Notes: generated by a model not told the origin, from the letters alone. A stretch of DNA of 64,000 bases from an uncultured Verrucomicrobiota bacterium (GCA_903898675.1 CAIUGM010000014.1:248001-312000); one strand, 5' to 3'. Positions 52,310-61,619 are shown, counted from the first letter of the stretch. Translations and numbers: made by a program.

Positions 52310-52364
52310 AACCTCAGTTGATTGAATCGATTCCTATTTCGTGCCTATTCGCGACCTTCGCGGT

Positions 52365-53363
52365 TTATTTCCCGGCTGGCTTGGGAATGAAATCAAAGGT
52401 GGCTACGTCGGCGACGGCGACGGGTTTGTCCAGCACGCCCACGTCCTGCAGCAGCGCGATCTGCTTCAGCAACCGCGCCTCGGTCAGCTGGCCGGTGAAC
52501 TCACCCTTGGCGGGATCGCCGGCCACCAGCTGGTAGTCGTTCATGGCCTTGATGCTGTAGGCGATGAATTCCGGGGAAAGATCGCTGCGTTTTGCCGTCA
52601 GCAGCCGGTTGCCCGGGGTCGGATCGCCGGTCAGGTAATCGGTCCAGCCGCGGACACTCGCGCGGACAAACCTGGCGACGATGTCGGGGTGCTTCGCGAG
52701 ATAGTCTTTGCCCGTGAACATAACCCGGTAGGGTTCGTAGGTGTCGTTGGCGATCAGGAGCGCGCCGACGTTGGCGCCGCGCTGGCGCGCGAAAAACGGC
52801 TCGTTGGTGACGAAGCATTGCTGGATGAAGGCCGGATCGTTCATGAACCGCGCGAGGTCGCCGAGCAGTGGCGTCAGGTTGAAGGCGATGCCCATTTTCT
52901 TGTGCACGACCTGAATCCAAGTGGAGCCGGCACCCGCCATGACCGTCTTGCCCTCCAGGTCCGCCAGAGCGCGCAAGGGATGCTCGGCGTGAAACAGGAT
53001 GCCCTGCGCGTCGCGCTGCATCTCGGCGCCGACCATCTTGATCGGCACGCCGCGTGCGACGGCCACGATGACATCGTCGCCATTGGTCATGCCCAGGTCC
53101 GCACGGCCGACCGCCACGGAGCTCATCACCTGGGCGTTCGGGCCGCCGGGCAGGATTTCCACGTCGAGTCCCTCGGCCGCGTAATAGCCCTTGGCCAGCG
53201 CCTGGTAATAGCCGCCGTGCTCCGGCTGCGGGAACCAGTCGGTCTGGAACCGCACCTTCACCAGAGCGTTGGGCGCGACCGGAGCTGTCTCGGTCTTCTT
53301 GCCGCAGCCAGTCAGGGTCAGAGCAGCCAGCAGGGAGAGAAAAATCAAACTGATGCGCGGCAT
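52365..53363 (-). CDS. ABC transporter substrate-binding lipoprotein, NMT1/THI5-like
   Basis: A 332-residue lipoprotein from the ATG at 53363 (lipobox LTLTGC). It belongs to the NMT1/SsuA fold: 'VRFQTDWFPQPEHGGYYQAL' at the start, 'GADLGMTNGDDVIV'-like 'GRADLGMTNGDDVIVAVARG', and 'ADLEGKTVMAGAGSTWIQVV'. Family members bind pyrimidine precursors of thiamine, riboflavin, taurine, sulfonates or nitrate. The ligand here is not clear. The gene comes after its permease and ATPase genes in the same operon. Confidence 0.88.
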   Translation of the reverse strand: MPRISLIFLSLLAALTLTGCGKKTETAPVAPNALVKVRFQTDWFPQPEHGGYYQALAKGYYAAEGLDVEILPGGPNAQVMSSVAVGRADLGMTNGDDVIVAVARGVPIKMVGAEMQRDAQGILFHAEHPLRALADLEGKTVMAGAGSTWIQVVHKKMGIAFNLTPLLGDLARFMNDPAFIQQCFVTNEPFFARQRGANVGALLIANDTYEPYRVMFTGKDYLAKHPDIVARFVRASVRGWTDYLTGDPTPGNRLLTAKRSDLSPEFIAYSIKAMNDYQLVAGDPAKGEFTGQLTEARLLKQIALLQDVGVLDKPVAVADVATFDFIPKPAGK

Positions 53364-53392
53364 TTGGGAGCGGGGATACAGACAAGGTTTGA

Positions 53393-53458
53393 ACCACAGA
53401 GGCACAGAGACACAAAGAAAATCTCCTGTTCCACTCTGTGTCTCCGTGCCTCTGTGGT
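53393..53458. repeat. Inverted repeat of CACAGAG-type words
   Basis: Arms 53393-53417 and 53434-53458 match at 23 of 25 positions and consist of ACCACAGAGGCACAGAGA-like sequence. It lies between the permease stop and the binding-protein start, where it could fold in the mRNA and adjust expression of the binding protein. Translations of this repeat give spurious 'HRGTETQR' peptides. Confidence 0.75.
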
Positions 53459-53472
53459 GAAAATCCGGTAAC

Positions 53473-54267
53473 TCAGTGGTCGTTCCGTTCGAACGAGTCG
53501 TGCCACTTGTGCAGCACGGCCCAGTTGAGCCAGGCCACGACGGCGACGAAGCTGAAGCCGAGCAGGCAGCTGGTCAGCGCCGTGGCGAAGAGCGCCGGGA
53601 TCTTGATCTGGGTGTTGTAGCTGTAGACCAGGTAGCCGAGCCCGCCGGTGCCGCCCGAAGAGTTGCCCACCATGTACTCGCCGAAGATCGCGCCGATCGG
53701 CGCGAGGGTCGCGGCGATCCGCAGCCCGGCGAGGTAATAAGGCATCGCCGCCGGCACCCGCAACCGCCGGAGTTCCTGGAAGCGGCTGGCATTGTACATG
53801 CGGAAAAGCGCCACATGGTTGCGATCGGTCGAGAGCAACCCCTGCGTCAGGTTCGCCACGATGGGAAAATAACTGATGAGCCAGGTGATGGTGATGATGC
53901 CCGGCAGGCCCGGCCCCGCCCAGAGCGAGATGATCGGCGTCAGGACGATCACGGGCGTCATCTGCAGCACGAGCAGCCAGGGATAGAGGCTGGACCGCAG
54001 CGCCCGCGACAGGCCCAGCAGCAACGCGGTGCCGAAGCCGACGACGGCAGCCAGGAGAAACCCGCCGGCCGCACCCACGGCGGTGTGCCCGACCGCCGCC
54101 AGCAGCGCCTGGCGCTCCCGCCAGGCAGCCGCGATGATCTCCAGCGGCGTCGGGAGAATCCAGCTTTGCAGCCCGGTGACCAGACGGACCCCGTACCAGA
54201 TCGCGACAAAAAGCAGCCCGCTGGCCAGCGGCAGCAACCAGACGAGGAGCCGTGGCATCTTTTTCAT
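53473..54267 (-). CDS. ABC transporter permease (SsuC/ThiX-type)
   Basis: A 264-residue inner-membrane protein with six membrane helices, starting at the ATG at 54267 (MKKMPRLLVWLLPLASGLLF). The cytoplasmic coupling loop is near 'MYNASRFQELRRLRVPAAMP', the EAA-like motif of this family. It forms the channel for the neighbouring ATPase and binding protein. Nearest types are sulfonate, taurine and thiamine-precursor permeases. Confidence 0.9.
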   Translation of the reverse strand: MKKMPRLLVWLLPLASGLLFVAIWYGVRLVTGLQSWILPTPLEIIAAAWRERQALLAAVGHTAVGAAGGFLLAAVVGFGTALLLGLSRALRSSLYPWLLVLQMTPVIVLTPIISLWAGPGLPGIITITWLISYFPIVANLTQGLLSTDRNHVALFRMYNASRFQELRRLRVPAAMPYYLAGLRIAATLAPIGAIFGEYMVGNSSGGTGGLGYLVYSYNTQIKIPALFATALTSCLLGFSFVAVVAWLNWAVLHKWHDSFERNDH

Positions 54268-54331
54268 GCGCCGGGCCTCCGTGCGTAGCGGCCGGCCGCT
54301 ACAGCATACGACCAAACTGTGCGACTGCCGG

Positions 54332-55111
54332 TCATACCGTGCTCCCCTCCTCCACCTGATGCAACAGGCGCGACACTTCGTTCACTTTGGCCTGGAACTC
54401 GGCACTACCCCTCAGCTCTGGCTGACGGGGATAAGGAAAATCCACCTTAACCTCGGCATGCAGCCGGCCGGGATGGGCCGCCATGACCAGGATCCGGTTG
54501 GAGAGAAACACCGCTTCGGCCACCGAGTGCGTAACGAACAATGCGGTGAACATCGACCGGGCCCGCAGGGCCAGCAACTCCTCATTCAGCCGGTTGCGGG
54601 TCATCTCGTCGAGGGCCCCAAACGGCTCGTCGAGCAACAGCAGCTGCGGCGCGAGGGTCAGCGCGCGGGCGATGGACACGCGCATCTTCATGCCGCCGGA
54701 CAGCTGGCGCGGATAGTAATCCCGCACCGCCTCCAACCCCACCAGCGCGAGCATCTGCCGGGCCTTGGCCGTGCACTCGGCCGGGGCCATGCCCCTCAGC
54801 TGCAGCGGCAGCTCCACGTTGAGCTGCGCCGTCAGCCAGGGGAGCAGCGTGGCGTCCTGGAAAATAAACGCCTGCCGGTCGCGCGCGAGCCGCGGCTTGG
54901 TGCCGGCGACCGTCAGCTCACCCTGCGTCCACGGGCTGAGCCCGGACACCAGCTTAAGCACCGTGGACTTGCCGCAGCCGCTCGGGCCGATCAGGGAGAC
55001 GAATTCCCCAGGCGCCACGGCCAGGTTGAAGTCCGCCAGCACGACCGGCCCGTCGCCATAGCGCTTCTGCAGCGCGGTGAATTCAACAATAGGGGGTAGC
55101 CGCGGGATCAA
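54332..55111 (-). CDS. ABC transporter ATP-binding protein (SsuB/TauB/ThiZ-type)
   Basis: A 259-residue cytoplasmic ATPase. Walker A 'GPSGCGKSTVLKLV', Q-loop 'FIFQDATLLPWLT', signature 'LSGGMKMRVSIARAL', Walker B 'LLLLDEPFGALDE' and switch 'FVTHSVAEAVFLSNRILVM' are all intact. The 'D..LLPWLT' Q-loop is characteristic of the nitrate/sulfonate/taurine/thiamine-precursor group. It is followed by the permease gene and preceded by an amidohydrolase gene. Confidence 0.93.
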   Translation of the reverse strand: MIPRLPPIVEFTALQKRYGDGPVVLADFNLAVAPGEFVSLIGPSGCGKSTVLKLVSGLSPWTQGELTVAGTKPRLARDRQAFIFQDATLLPWLTAQLNVELPLQLRGMAPAECTAKARQMLALVGLEAVRDYYPRQLSGGMKMRVSIARALTLAPQLLLLDEPFGALDEMTRNRLNEELLALRARSMFTALFVTHSVAEAVFLSNRILVMAAHPGRLHAEVKVDFPYPRQPELRGSAEFQAKVNEVSRLLHQVEEGSTV

Positions 55112-55192
55112 GCCTCAGCAATGGATACAAACGCGCCCAAAAAGCCAGTCGGTTTGGCGCGAGCCAGGAAAGGGCCTGCGCCACGACGCCCT

Positions 55193-56059
55193 TCACCAGG
55201 CAAACTCGCGCTCCGCATTGCCGCCCAGCGTGGCCGCGCTGGCCCCGGCGGCCTTCAGCTCGTCCAGGAATCCGGCGAAACCCGGCAGCGCCTCGTTCTT
55301 CGGATACAGTACCAGAGGATAATCCGAACCGTAGAGAACCCGACCGGCCGGCAAGGCGGCGAGCATCTGTCCGGCCGCGCCCGGCTCATACATCAGCGGT
55401 GACGCGGCCGTATCAAAATGAACATTGGGGAAAATCTTCAATGCTTCCGCATACACCGGCCCGCCGCCCCAGTGGGCGAGAATGAATTTCGTTCCAGGAA
55501 ACGCGCGCGCCAGCTGCACAAAATCCTCCAGCGGGGTGTCCACCCGCCCCGGAAATTTGCGGCTCGCCGGATCCGTGACGTGGAGATTGACCGGCAGGTT
55601 CAACTCGCCGGCGAGGGTGAGGAGCTCGCCCCAGACCGGGTCGTCAACCGCCACGTGCTGGGAGTGGGGCGACAGCTCGCCCAGCCCGACGAGTCCCTCG
55701 CCCACCGCGCGCCGGACCTCGGCCAGCGCGGCCGGCCCCGCCGCCGGCTGGACCGTGGCGAAGGCCGCCAGTCGGTCGGGATGAGCCCGCACGCATTCCG
55801 CATAAAAGGTGTTCTGCAGGACGCAGGTCGCCGGCTGCTCCCAGTACCAGCCCAGCAGCACGGCCCGGTCCACGCCGTCGGCGTCCATCGCGCGCAACAG
55901 TTCGTCCACGGTGGGAAAAGTCTGCACCGGCCGGCCGTCCCGGCGCCGCCGGGTGCAGAGTTCCGCCCAGTGCGGCTCGCCCCGCGCAGCCGCCCACGCG
56001 GTTGGCTCGCGCCCTGCTTCCGGCGGATACAGATGCACATGGGCGTCAATCACTCGCAT
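55193..56059 (-). CDS. Amidohydrolase family protein (Amidohydro_2)
   Basis: A 288-residue metal-dependent hydrolase. 'MRVIDAHVHLYPPE' gives the first metal-binding His-x-His, 'PVNLHVTDP' a second-strand His, 'KFILAHWGGG' the third, and 'RVLYGSDYPLVL' the closing Asp. These mark the TIM-barrel amidohydrolase_2 clan, which includes decarboxylases and lactonases. It is the first gene before the ABC importer, so it may process the imported compound. It diverges from a purine permease gene. Confidence 0.85.
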   Translation of the reverse strand: MRVIDAHVHLYPPEAGREPTAWAAARGEPHWAELCTRRRRDGRPVQTFPTVDELLRAMDADGVDRAVLLGWYWEQPATCVLQNTFYAECVRAHPDRLAAFATVQPAAGPAALAEVRRAVGEGLVGLGELSPHSQHVAVDDPVWGELLTLAGELNLPVNLHVTDPASRKFPGRVDTPLEDFVQLARAFPGTKFILAHWGGGPVYAEALKIFPNVHFDTAASPLMYEPGAAGQMLAALPAGRVLYGSDYPLVLYPKNEALPGFAGFLDELKAAGASAATLGGNAEREFAW

Positions 56060-56124
56060 AAGAAAATCAGTCTGGTTTCACTACGCCTTCTAGTGCTCAA
56101 TCCCGCAAGCCGAGAACCTACCCT

Positions 56125-57489
56125 ATGCTAAACCGCCTCTTCAAACTCGACCAGCACGGCACCACCGTGGGCCGCGAACTCCAGGCCGGCCTGACAACCT
56201 TTGCCGCGATGGCCTACATCCTGGCGGTCAATCCCGGCATCCTCGCCAACACCGGCATGGACAAGGGCGCGCTGGTTACGGTCACCGCCCTCACCGCCGC
56301 TCTCGCCACGCTGCTGATGGCGCTGCTGACCAACTACCCGATCGCGATGGCGCCCGGCATGGGCATCAACGCCTTCTTCACCTTCACCATCGTGCTCGGC
56401 AAGGGCCTGCCCTGGTCGGAGGCGCTGGGCATGGTCTTCGTCAACGGCATCATCTTCCTCTCCCTTTCGATCTCGGGCGTGCGGGAAAAAATCATGGCGT
56501 CGATCCCCCACTCGCTGAAGATCGCGGTCACGTGCGGCATCGGTCTCTTCATCGCCTTCATCGGCCTGAAGAACGGCGGGGTGATCGTTTCCAATCCGGC
56601 CACCTTTGTCGGCGCGGGTGATTTCTCCTCGGGTCCGGTGGCGCTCTGCCTGGCTGGCATATTCCTCACGGTCATTTTGGTCGCGCGGGAAGTCCCGGGC
56701 GCGATCGTCATCAGTATCGGGGTAATCACCCTGGTGGGCATTTTGGTCCCGGCGGGGCACGACACCACCGTCACCGCCTGGCAAAGCCTCAAGCCCCCGG
56801 CCGGCATGACCCTCTGGGAGTGGCTGCGCCCCCACTCGCCGGCGCCGGTTTTCCTGAAGCTTACGTTCAACTTCCTCACCAGCTGGTCCGCCTTCTCCAC
56901 CGCGATGCCGCTGATCTTCACCCTGCTGCTGGTCGACATGTTCGACAACATCGGCACGCTGATCGGCGTGACCAAGCGCGCCGGTTTGCTGGCCGCTGAC
57001 GGTACCCTGCCCCGCGCCGGCCGGGCCTTGCTCGCCGACTCCATCGCCACGCTCTGTAGCGCGCTGATGGGCACATCAACCGTCGTCAGCTACATTGAAT
57101 CCGCGTCAGGCGTCGAGGCGGGCGGCCGCACCGGGCTTACGTCGGTGACCACCGCCGCCTTCTTCCTCCTCGCCCTGCTGTTCACCCCTTTCATCCTGCT
57201 CGTCCCGGCTGCCGCCACGGCGCCCGCGCTGGTCGTGGTCGGCATCTTCATGATGCAGGCGGTCACGGAAATCCCGATGAGCGACTTCAAGACCGCCGCG
57301 CCCGCCGTCCTGACGATCTTCGCGATTCCCCTCACCTTCAGTATCGCCGAGGGCATCGGTCTCGGCCTGATCACCGCCGCCATCCTCGCCCTCGGCCTGG
57401 GCAAACCGAAGTCACTCACCACCGTCGGCTACATTGTCGCCGCCGTGTTCTTCCTGCAGTTCTTCCGGATCTGGCCGTTTAGCGGGTGA
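56125..57489 (+). CDS. NCS2/AzgA-type purine permease
   Basis: A 454-residue inner-membrane permease with about 12-14 helices. It matches the AzgA/PbuG group, which imports adenine, guanine and hypoxanthine with protons: 'GLTTFAAMAYILAVNPGILA', 'NYPIAMAPGMGINAFFTFTI', 'MFDNIGTLIGVTKRAGLL' and 'TSTVVSYIESASGVEAGGRT'. The family Asn-Ala-Phe and Glu residues are in place. With the secreted adenosine deaminase at 58278, it suggests purine salvage. No purine riboswitch is visible before it. Confidence 0.92.
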   Translation: MLNRLFKLDQHGTTVGRELQAGLTTFAAMAYILAVNPGILANTGMDKGALVTVTALTAALATLLMALLTNYPIAMAPGMGINAFFTFTIVLGKGLPWSEALGMVFVNGIIFLSLSISGVREKIMASIPHSLKIAVTCGIGLFIAFIGLKNGGVIVSNPATFVGAGDFSSGPVALCLAGIFLTVILVAREVPGAIVISIGVITLVGILVPAGHDTTVTAWQSLKPPAGMTLWEWLRPHSPAPVFLKLTFNFLTSWSAFSTAMPLIFTLLLVDMFDNIGTLIGVTKRAGLLAADGTLPRAGRALLADSIATLCSALMGTSTVVSYIESASGVEAGGRTGLTSVTTAAFFLLALLFTPFILLVPAAATAPALVVVGIFMMQAVTEIPMSDFKTAAPAVLTIFAIPLTFSIAEGIGLGLITAAILALGLGKPKSLTTVGYIVAAVFFLQFFRIWPFSG

Positions 57490-57596
57490 GCGCCGAAATT
57501 GCAGGCGACTGGATTATCCAGGCGGCCCTGAGCGTGAAACCGCGGATTAGCCGCGGATCCTTCGCGTTGGGCAGGAGGACAAACCGGTTTTGCCCC

Positions 57597-58064
57597 CTAC
57601 TCCAGCTTGAGGATAAATTCCTCGATCTCACCGCCGGAACTGTGGTCCGACACCTTGTCCGCGCGAATGATCGTAAATCCGCACTTTTGCAGGACCCGCA
57701 GGGAGGCCGGATTGTGTTTGACGACATGGGCGTGGAGCGGACGCGTCTTAACCAAAGTTAGGAACGCCGCAAGGGCCCGGCTCGCCACGCCCCGGCCCCA
57801 ATAGCCGCTCCCAATCCAGTAGCCGACCAGCCGGTCACCGGACTGCTCCCAGCTCCCCACATTGCCCGCCACCTGTCCGCCAAACAGAATGGTCTGCGTG
57901 ATGCACGTCGGATCAGCGGCAATCTTAGCCCAATGGGCCATGAACGCATCCCGGTCCCGGGGCGCAAAAGCCGCCATCAGGTTGGCCGCCGGTTCCCGCT
58001 GGTGCTCGTAGAAGACGGGAAGATCCGCCGGTACCACCTCACGCAATAGAACGTCGGTTGTCAT
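57597..58064 (-). CDS. GNAT-family acetyltransferase (RimJ/RimL-like)
   Basis: A 155-residue protein from the ATG at 58064 (MTTDVLLREVVPADLPVFYE). The acetyl-CoA loop is 'GYWGRGVASRALAAFLTLV', followed by 'VVKHNPASLRVLQKCGFTII', the typical RimJ/RimL-type end. It would acetylate an amine on a small molecule or protein. The substrate cannot be inferred. Its neighbours are purine genes on the other strand, with no evident link. Confidence 0.88.
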   Translation of the reverse strand: MTTDVLLREVVPADLPVFYEHQREPAANLMAAFAPRDRDAFMAHWAKIAADPTCITQTILFGGQVAGNVGSWEQSGDRLVGYWIGSGYWGRGVASRALAAFLTLVKTRPLHAHVVKHNPASLRVLQKCGFTIIRADKVSDHSSGGEIEEFILKLE

Positions 58065-58277
58065 CGGTTTTCTAGGCTGGGATAAGTGGGGTTGACTGGC
58101 CTTGGAAGCTTTCAGGGCATTTGCCACTGATCCGCCGCCCAAGATCATGGGCGTGTCGCGGCAGGCAACCCCATTCCGGCCCCAGGCCTCTCACGCCTAA
58201 TGTTCCCGGACCTGGCCGCCGCTTTGCCAGCCGGTTTTGCGTTGCCGCAACTCGTCGCGACACCTGTTAATTATGTC

Positions 58278-59684
58278 ATGCGAAAACTTTTGCTGTTCGT
58301 CGCCCTGCTCGGTCTCACGTCCTCCGTCCCTGCCGCCGACTTCTACGCCCGGTTTGAAGCGATCAAGCGCGCCACGCCGGCCGAGCTCTACACTTTTCTC
58401 TACGCCCTGCCGAAGGGCGGCGACCTGCACAACCACCTCGGCGGCGCGATCCGGCCGGAATGGTGGTACGCGGTGGCGACCGACCCGGCGCGCAACGGCG
58501 GCGACGTCTTCTACACCCGCGTCAAGTTCGGTGCCGGCATCGACCCCGGAACGCCGCTCGTGCTTTTCCGGACGATCCGCCGCGCCACGTACGACCGGCT
58601 CAGCGCCGCCGAGCAGGCCGATTACACCCGGCTCGACCAGCTCGCGCCGGCCCAGAGGCAGGCCTGGCTGGATTCGCTGCGGCTCGACCGGCCCGGCGAG
58701 GGCCGCGACGAGTTCTTCACCTGGATCTGGCCGCGCACCGGCCAACTGCACCAAAGCCTGCCGGTCACCGGCGAGACGCTGGTCGAGACCATGAAGGCCT
58801 ACGGTGCCGAGGGCCTGCGCTACCTTGAGACCCAGATCGGCGTCGCCTATTTCACGGACAACGCCGGCAACCCGATCTCGCCTGATGCGGCGGCGGACTT
58901 CCTGCGCGCGCGGCTCGCGCAGCCCGATGCCGTGGCCACGGGCGTGACGGTCCGTTTCCTGATCACGGTCCTCCGCTTCAGCCCGATCGCCGAGCAGCAG
59001 CTGGCGGATGCCTACAAGTTCGTCGACGGCCACCGCGACCTCTGGGTCGGGTTGAACATGGCGGGCATTGAGGAGAACGGCAAAGGCTACCCGGCCCGGT
59101 TCCTCGCGAAGTACCGGGAGCTGCGCCGCATCTATCCCACCCTGCCCCTCTCGATCCATGCCGGCGAAATGGACGGGCCCGACCAGCATATCCGCGACAC
59201 CCTGCTGCTCGGCGCCAGCCGCATCGGCCATGGTGTGAATCTCCTGCAGGATCCCGATACGCTGCTCCTGATGCGGAACAACAAGTACCTCGTGGAGATC
59301 AACCTCATCTCCAACCGGCTCCTCGAGTATACGCCGGACCTGAGCAAGCATCCCTTCCCGGAGTACCTGCGCATCGGCGTCCCGGTCTGCCTGAACACGG
59401 ACGACCGCGGCATGTGGGATAGCAACCTGACCGACGAGTACTACACCGCCGTCACGACCTTCAACCTGTCGTGGGACGAGCTCGTGCAGCTCGGCCGCAA
59501 CAGCCTCGCCTATTCGTTTGTCCAGCCCGAGGTGAAGGCGAAGTTGCTGGCCGACTATGAACGTGAGGTCGCGGCCTTCTCCGCCCGGTATCTGCCGGCC
59601 GAGTCGCTCGGTCAGCTGGCCGCGGTCAAGCCCGTCACCTACGGCTACGCCAGGCGCAACTGGGGTTTTCCATTCGCGCAGTAG
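58278..59684 (+). CDS. Secreted adenosine deaminase family protein
   Basis: A 468-residue exported enzyme. The ATG at 58278 gives a signal peptide (MRKLLLFVALLGLTSSVPAA). An upstream in-frame start would mask it. Zinc ligands are 'KGGDLHNHLGGAI', 'PLSIHAGEMDGPD' with the catalytic Glu region nearby, and 'VCLNTDDRGMWDSN'. The substrate loop 'GASRIGHGVNLLQDPDTLLL' is typical of adenosine deaminases. It resembles the long ADGF/CECR1-like secreted forms rather than short cytoplasmic ADA. It would convert external adenosine to inosine, feeding purine uptake. Confidence 0.87.
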   Translation: MRKLLLFVALLGLTSSVPAADFYARFEAIKRATPAELYTFLYALPKGGDLHNHLGGAIRPEWWYAVATDPARNGGDVFYTRVKFGAGIDPGTPLVLFRTIRRATYDRLSAAEQADYTRLDQLAPAQRQAWLDSLRLDRPGEGRDEFFTWIWPRTGQLHQSLPVTGETLVETMKAYGAEGLRYLETQIGVAYFTDNAGNPISPDAAADFLRARLAQPDAVATGVTVRFLITVLRFSPIAEQQLADAYKFVDGHRDLWVGLNMAGIEENGKGYPARFLAKYRELRRIYPTLPLSIHAGEMDGPDQHIRDTLLLGASRIGHGVNLLQDPDTLLLMRNNKYLVEINLISNRLLEYTPDLSKHPFPEYLRIGVPVCLNTDDRGMWDSNLTDEYYTAVTTFNLSWDELVQLGRNSLAYSFVQPEVKAKLLADYEREVAAFSARYLPAESLGQLAAVKPVTYGYARRNWGFPFAQ

Positions 59685-59695
59685 GAGGCGGAACA

Positions 59696-59750
59696 TTGGA
59701 GGGCCCGTCTCCCGACGGGCCGCGGACGGCCGGAAGGCCGTCCCTCCACC
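59696..59750. repeat. Double-hairpin repeat, copy 1
   Basis: TTGGAGGGCCCGTCTCCCGA then GACGGCCGGAAGGCCGTCCC form two adjacent hairpins inside complementary GGAGGG/CCCTCC ends. A close copy is at 62468-62521. It lies between the ends of the adenosine deaminase and stress protein genes and could end both transcripts, but has no T tract. Confidence 0.75.
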
Positions 59751-59777
59751 ATGGCACCGGGCCTTCCCAGGAAAAGC

Positions 59778-60230
59778 TTACCCCCCGAACGGCGCCTTGG
59801 TCGCAGACCCGACGGCGCTCACCACCAGCAGCGGAATCGCGGAGTTGTGCCGGACCTTGTCGATCGTGCTGCCGTAGACCAGGTCCCCGATGAGCTTGTG
59901 GCCGTGCGAGGCCAGCGCGATGAGGTCGCAATGGGATTCACCGGCGACCCGGACAATCTCATTGGGCGGATTGCCCATGGCCAGGAGCAGGCTCACCGCC
60001 AGGCCGGTCGTGCGCAGCTGCGCCGCCGTAACCTCGAGGTACTCGCGGTCGGCCTTGATCTCATCGGATTCGGCAAGCTTGAGCTGTTCAAAATTCCGCG
60101 CGGCAAAACCGTCGGCCACGTGCAGCAGCAGCAATTCCGCCCCGACCTGCTTCGCCAGCGCGCTGATGTGCGGGAGCAGCCGCTTGTCGGCTTCGCCGTT
60201 TTCGAGGGCGACGAGGATCTTCTGGTACAT
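59778..60230 (-). CDS. Universal stress protein (UspA family)
   Basis: A 150-residue cytoplasmic protein from the ATG at 60230 (MYQKILVALENGEADKRLLP). The ATP-binding pattern of the family is partly visible: 'LLLAMGNPPNEIVRVAGESH' then 'DLIALASHGHKLIGDLVYGS' and 'IPLLVVSAVG'. It starts 2 bp after the Nramp stop codon, so it is co-expressed with metal uptake and may protect the cell under the same condition. Confidence 0.92.
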   Translation of the reverse strand: MYQKILVALENGEADKRLLPHISALAKQVGAELLLLHVADGFAARNFEQLKLAESDEIKADREYLEVTAAQLRTTGLAVSLLLAMGNPPNEIVRVAGESHCDLIALASHGHKLIGDLVYGSTIDKVRHNSAIPLLVVSAVGSATKAPFGG

Positions 60231-60232
60231 GA

Positions 60233-61594
60233 CTAGGGGTTGGGGCTGCCCGTCAGACCCGCGAAGTCGAGCAGCAGTTTGACGTTGAGCACGACAATGA
60301 CCGCGGTGGTGATCCATGCGAGGATTTTCACCCACCACGGATTGGCGAACTCGCCCATCTTCGCCCGCTCGCTGGTGAACAGGACGAGCGGGATGACGGC
60401 GAACGGCAGCTGCAGGCTCAGGATGACCTGGCTGAAGACGAGCAGCTTGGCCGCCCCGCTCTCGCCATAAAGGCCCGCCACGATCGCCGCCGGCACGATC
60501 GCCAGGGCCCGGGTGATCAGCCGGCGCAGCCAGGGCCGCAGCCGGATGCTGAGAAACCCCTCCATCACGATCTGGCCGGCCAGCGTGCCGGTCAGCGTCG
60601 AGTTTTGCCCGGAAGCCAGCAGCGCCACGGCGAACAACGTGCTCGCCGCGCCCACGCCCAGCATCGGGGCGAGCAGCTTGTACGCGTCTTGGATTTCCGC
60701 GACATCATGCCGGCCCTGGGTGTGAAACGTCGCGGCCGCCACGATCAGGATCGCGGCGTTGATGAAGAGCGCGAACATCAGCGCGACGGTGGAGTCGATG
60801 GTCGCGAATTTGATCGCCTCGCGTTTGCCGGAGGCGTGCTGCTCGTACTTGCGTGTCTGCACGATCGAGGAATGCAGGTAGAGGTTATGCGGCATGACCG
60901 TCGCACCGAGGATGCCGATGGCGATATAGAGCATCTGCGGATTCCGGATGATCTCGGCCGCCGGCCACAGCCCGCCGAGGATGTCGCGCATCGCCGGCTG
61001 GGCAAAGAGGAGTTCCAGGCCGAAGCAGACGCCGATCAGAAGTACGAGCGAGATGACGAGCGATTCCAGCCAGCGAAACCCCTTGTGTGCCAGGAACAGC
61101 ACCACCAGCACATCGAGCGCGGTGAGCACAACGCCCCACACCAGCGGGATGTGGAACAGCAGGTTCAGCGCGATCGCCGTGCCGATCACCTCCGCCAGGT
61201 CGCAGGCGCTGATCGCAATCTCGCAGACGAACCACAACATGATCGAGACCGGCCGGGAGTAGTGGTCCCGGCAGGCCTGCGCGAGGTCGCGGCCCGTCAC
61301 AATGCCGAGCTTGGCGCAGAGCGACTGCAGCAGGATCGCCATCAGGTTGGAAATCAGGATGACGGAGAGCAGCGTGTAGCCGAACTGCGATCCGCCCTGC
61401 AGGTCGGTCGCCCAGTTGCCCGGATCCATGTAGCCGACCGCCACGAGGTAACCCGGCCCTGAGAACGCGAGCAGCTTGCGCCAGAAACCCGCCCCCGCCG
61501 GGATGGCGATCGTGCCATGCGACTCGGGCAGGCTGGAATCCGCGCGTTCCTGGCGCCAGCCGGTTTCGGGTTGCCTGGGTGATTCCGGGATCAT
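60233..61594 (-). CDS. mntH: Nramp-type Mn2+/Fe2+ transporter
   Basis: A 453-residue inner-membrane protein with about 11 helices that imports Mn2+ or Fe2+ with protons. Metal-site motifs are '[18 protein letters not shown]' (D-P-G-N, helix 1) and '[20 protein letters not shown]' (M-P-H, helix 6), both intact. The first about 35 residues are a polar extension before the first helix. It lies in an operon: outer-membrane barrel gene, mntH, universal stress protein, with a DtxR/MntR-like box upstream. Confidence 0.94.
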   Translation of the reverse strand: MIPESPRQPETGWRQERADSSLPESHGTIAIPAGAGFWRKLLAFSGPGYLVAVGYMDPGNWATDLQGGSQFGYTLLSVILISNLMAILLQSLCAKLGIVTGRDLAQACRDHYSRPVSIMLWFVCEIAISACDLAEVIGTAIALNLLFHIPLVWGVVLTALDVLVVLFLAHKGFRWLESLVISLVLLIGVCFGLELLFAQPAMRDILGGLWPAAEIIRNPQMLYIAIGILGATVMPHNLYLHSSIVQTRKYEQHASGKREAIKFATIDSTVALMFALFINAAILIVAAATFHTQGRHDVAEIQDAYKLLAPMLGVGAASTLFAVALLASGQNSTLTGTLAGQIVMEGFLSIRLRPWLRRLITRALAIVPAAIVAGLYGESGAAKLLVFSQVILSLQLPFAVIPLVLFTSERAKMGEFANPWWVKILAWITTAVIVVLNVKLLLDFAGLTGSPNP

Positions 61595-61619
61595 GCGTGG
61601 ACCAGATTAAAGCACATTT

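Noticed and set aside
52501-53460. Frames containing 'HRGTETQRK' and 'MCLCASVVQ' peptides
   Set aside because: These are translations of the CACAGAG inverted repeat and of the wrong frame over the binding-protein gene.
53364-56124. Possible TPP or purine riboswitch before the ABC importer or purine permease
   Set aside because: I looked for the conserved TPP and purine aptamer cores in the leaders and saw neither.
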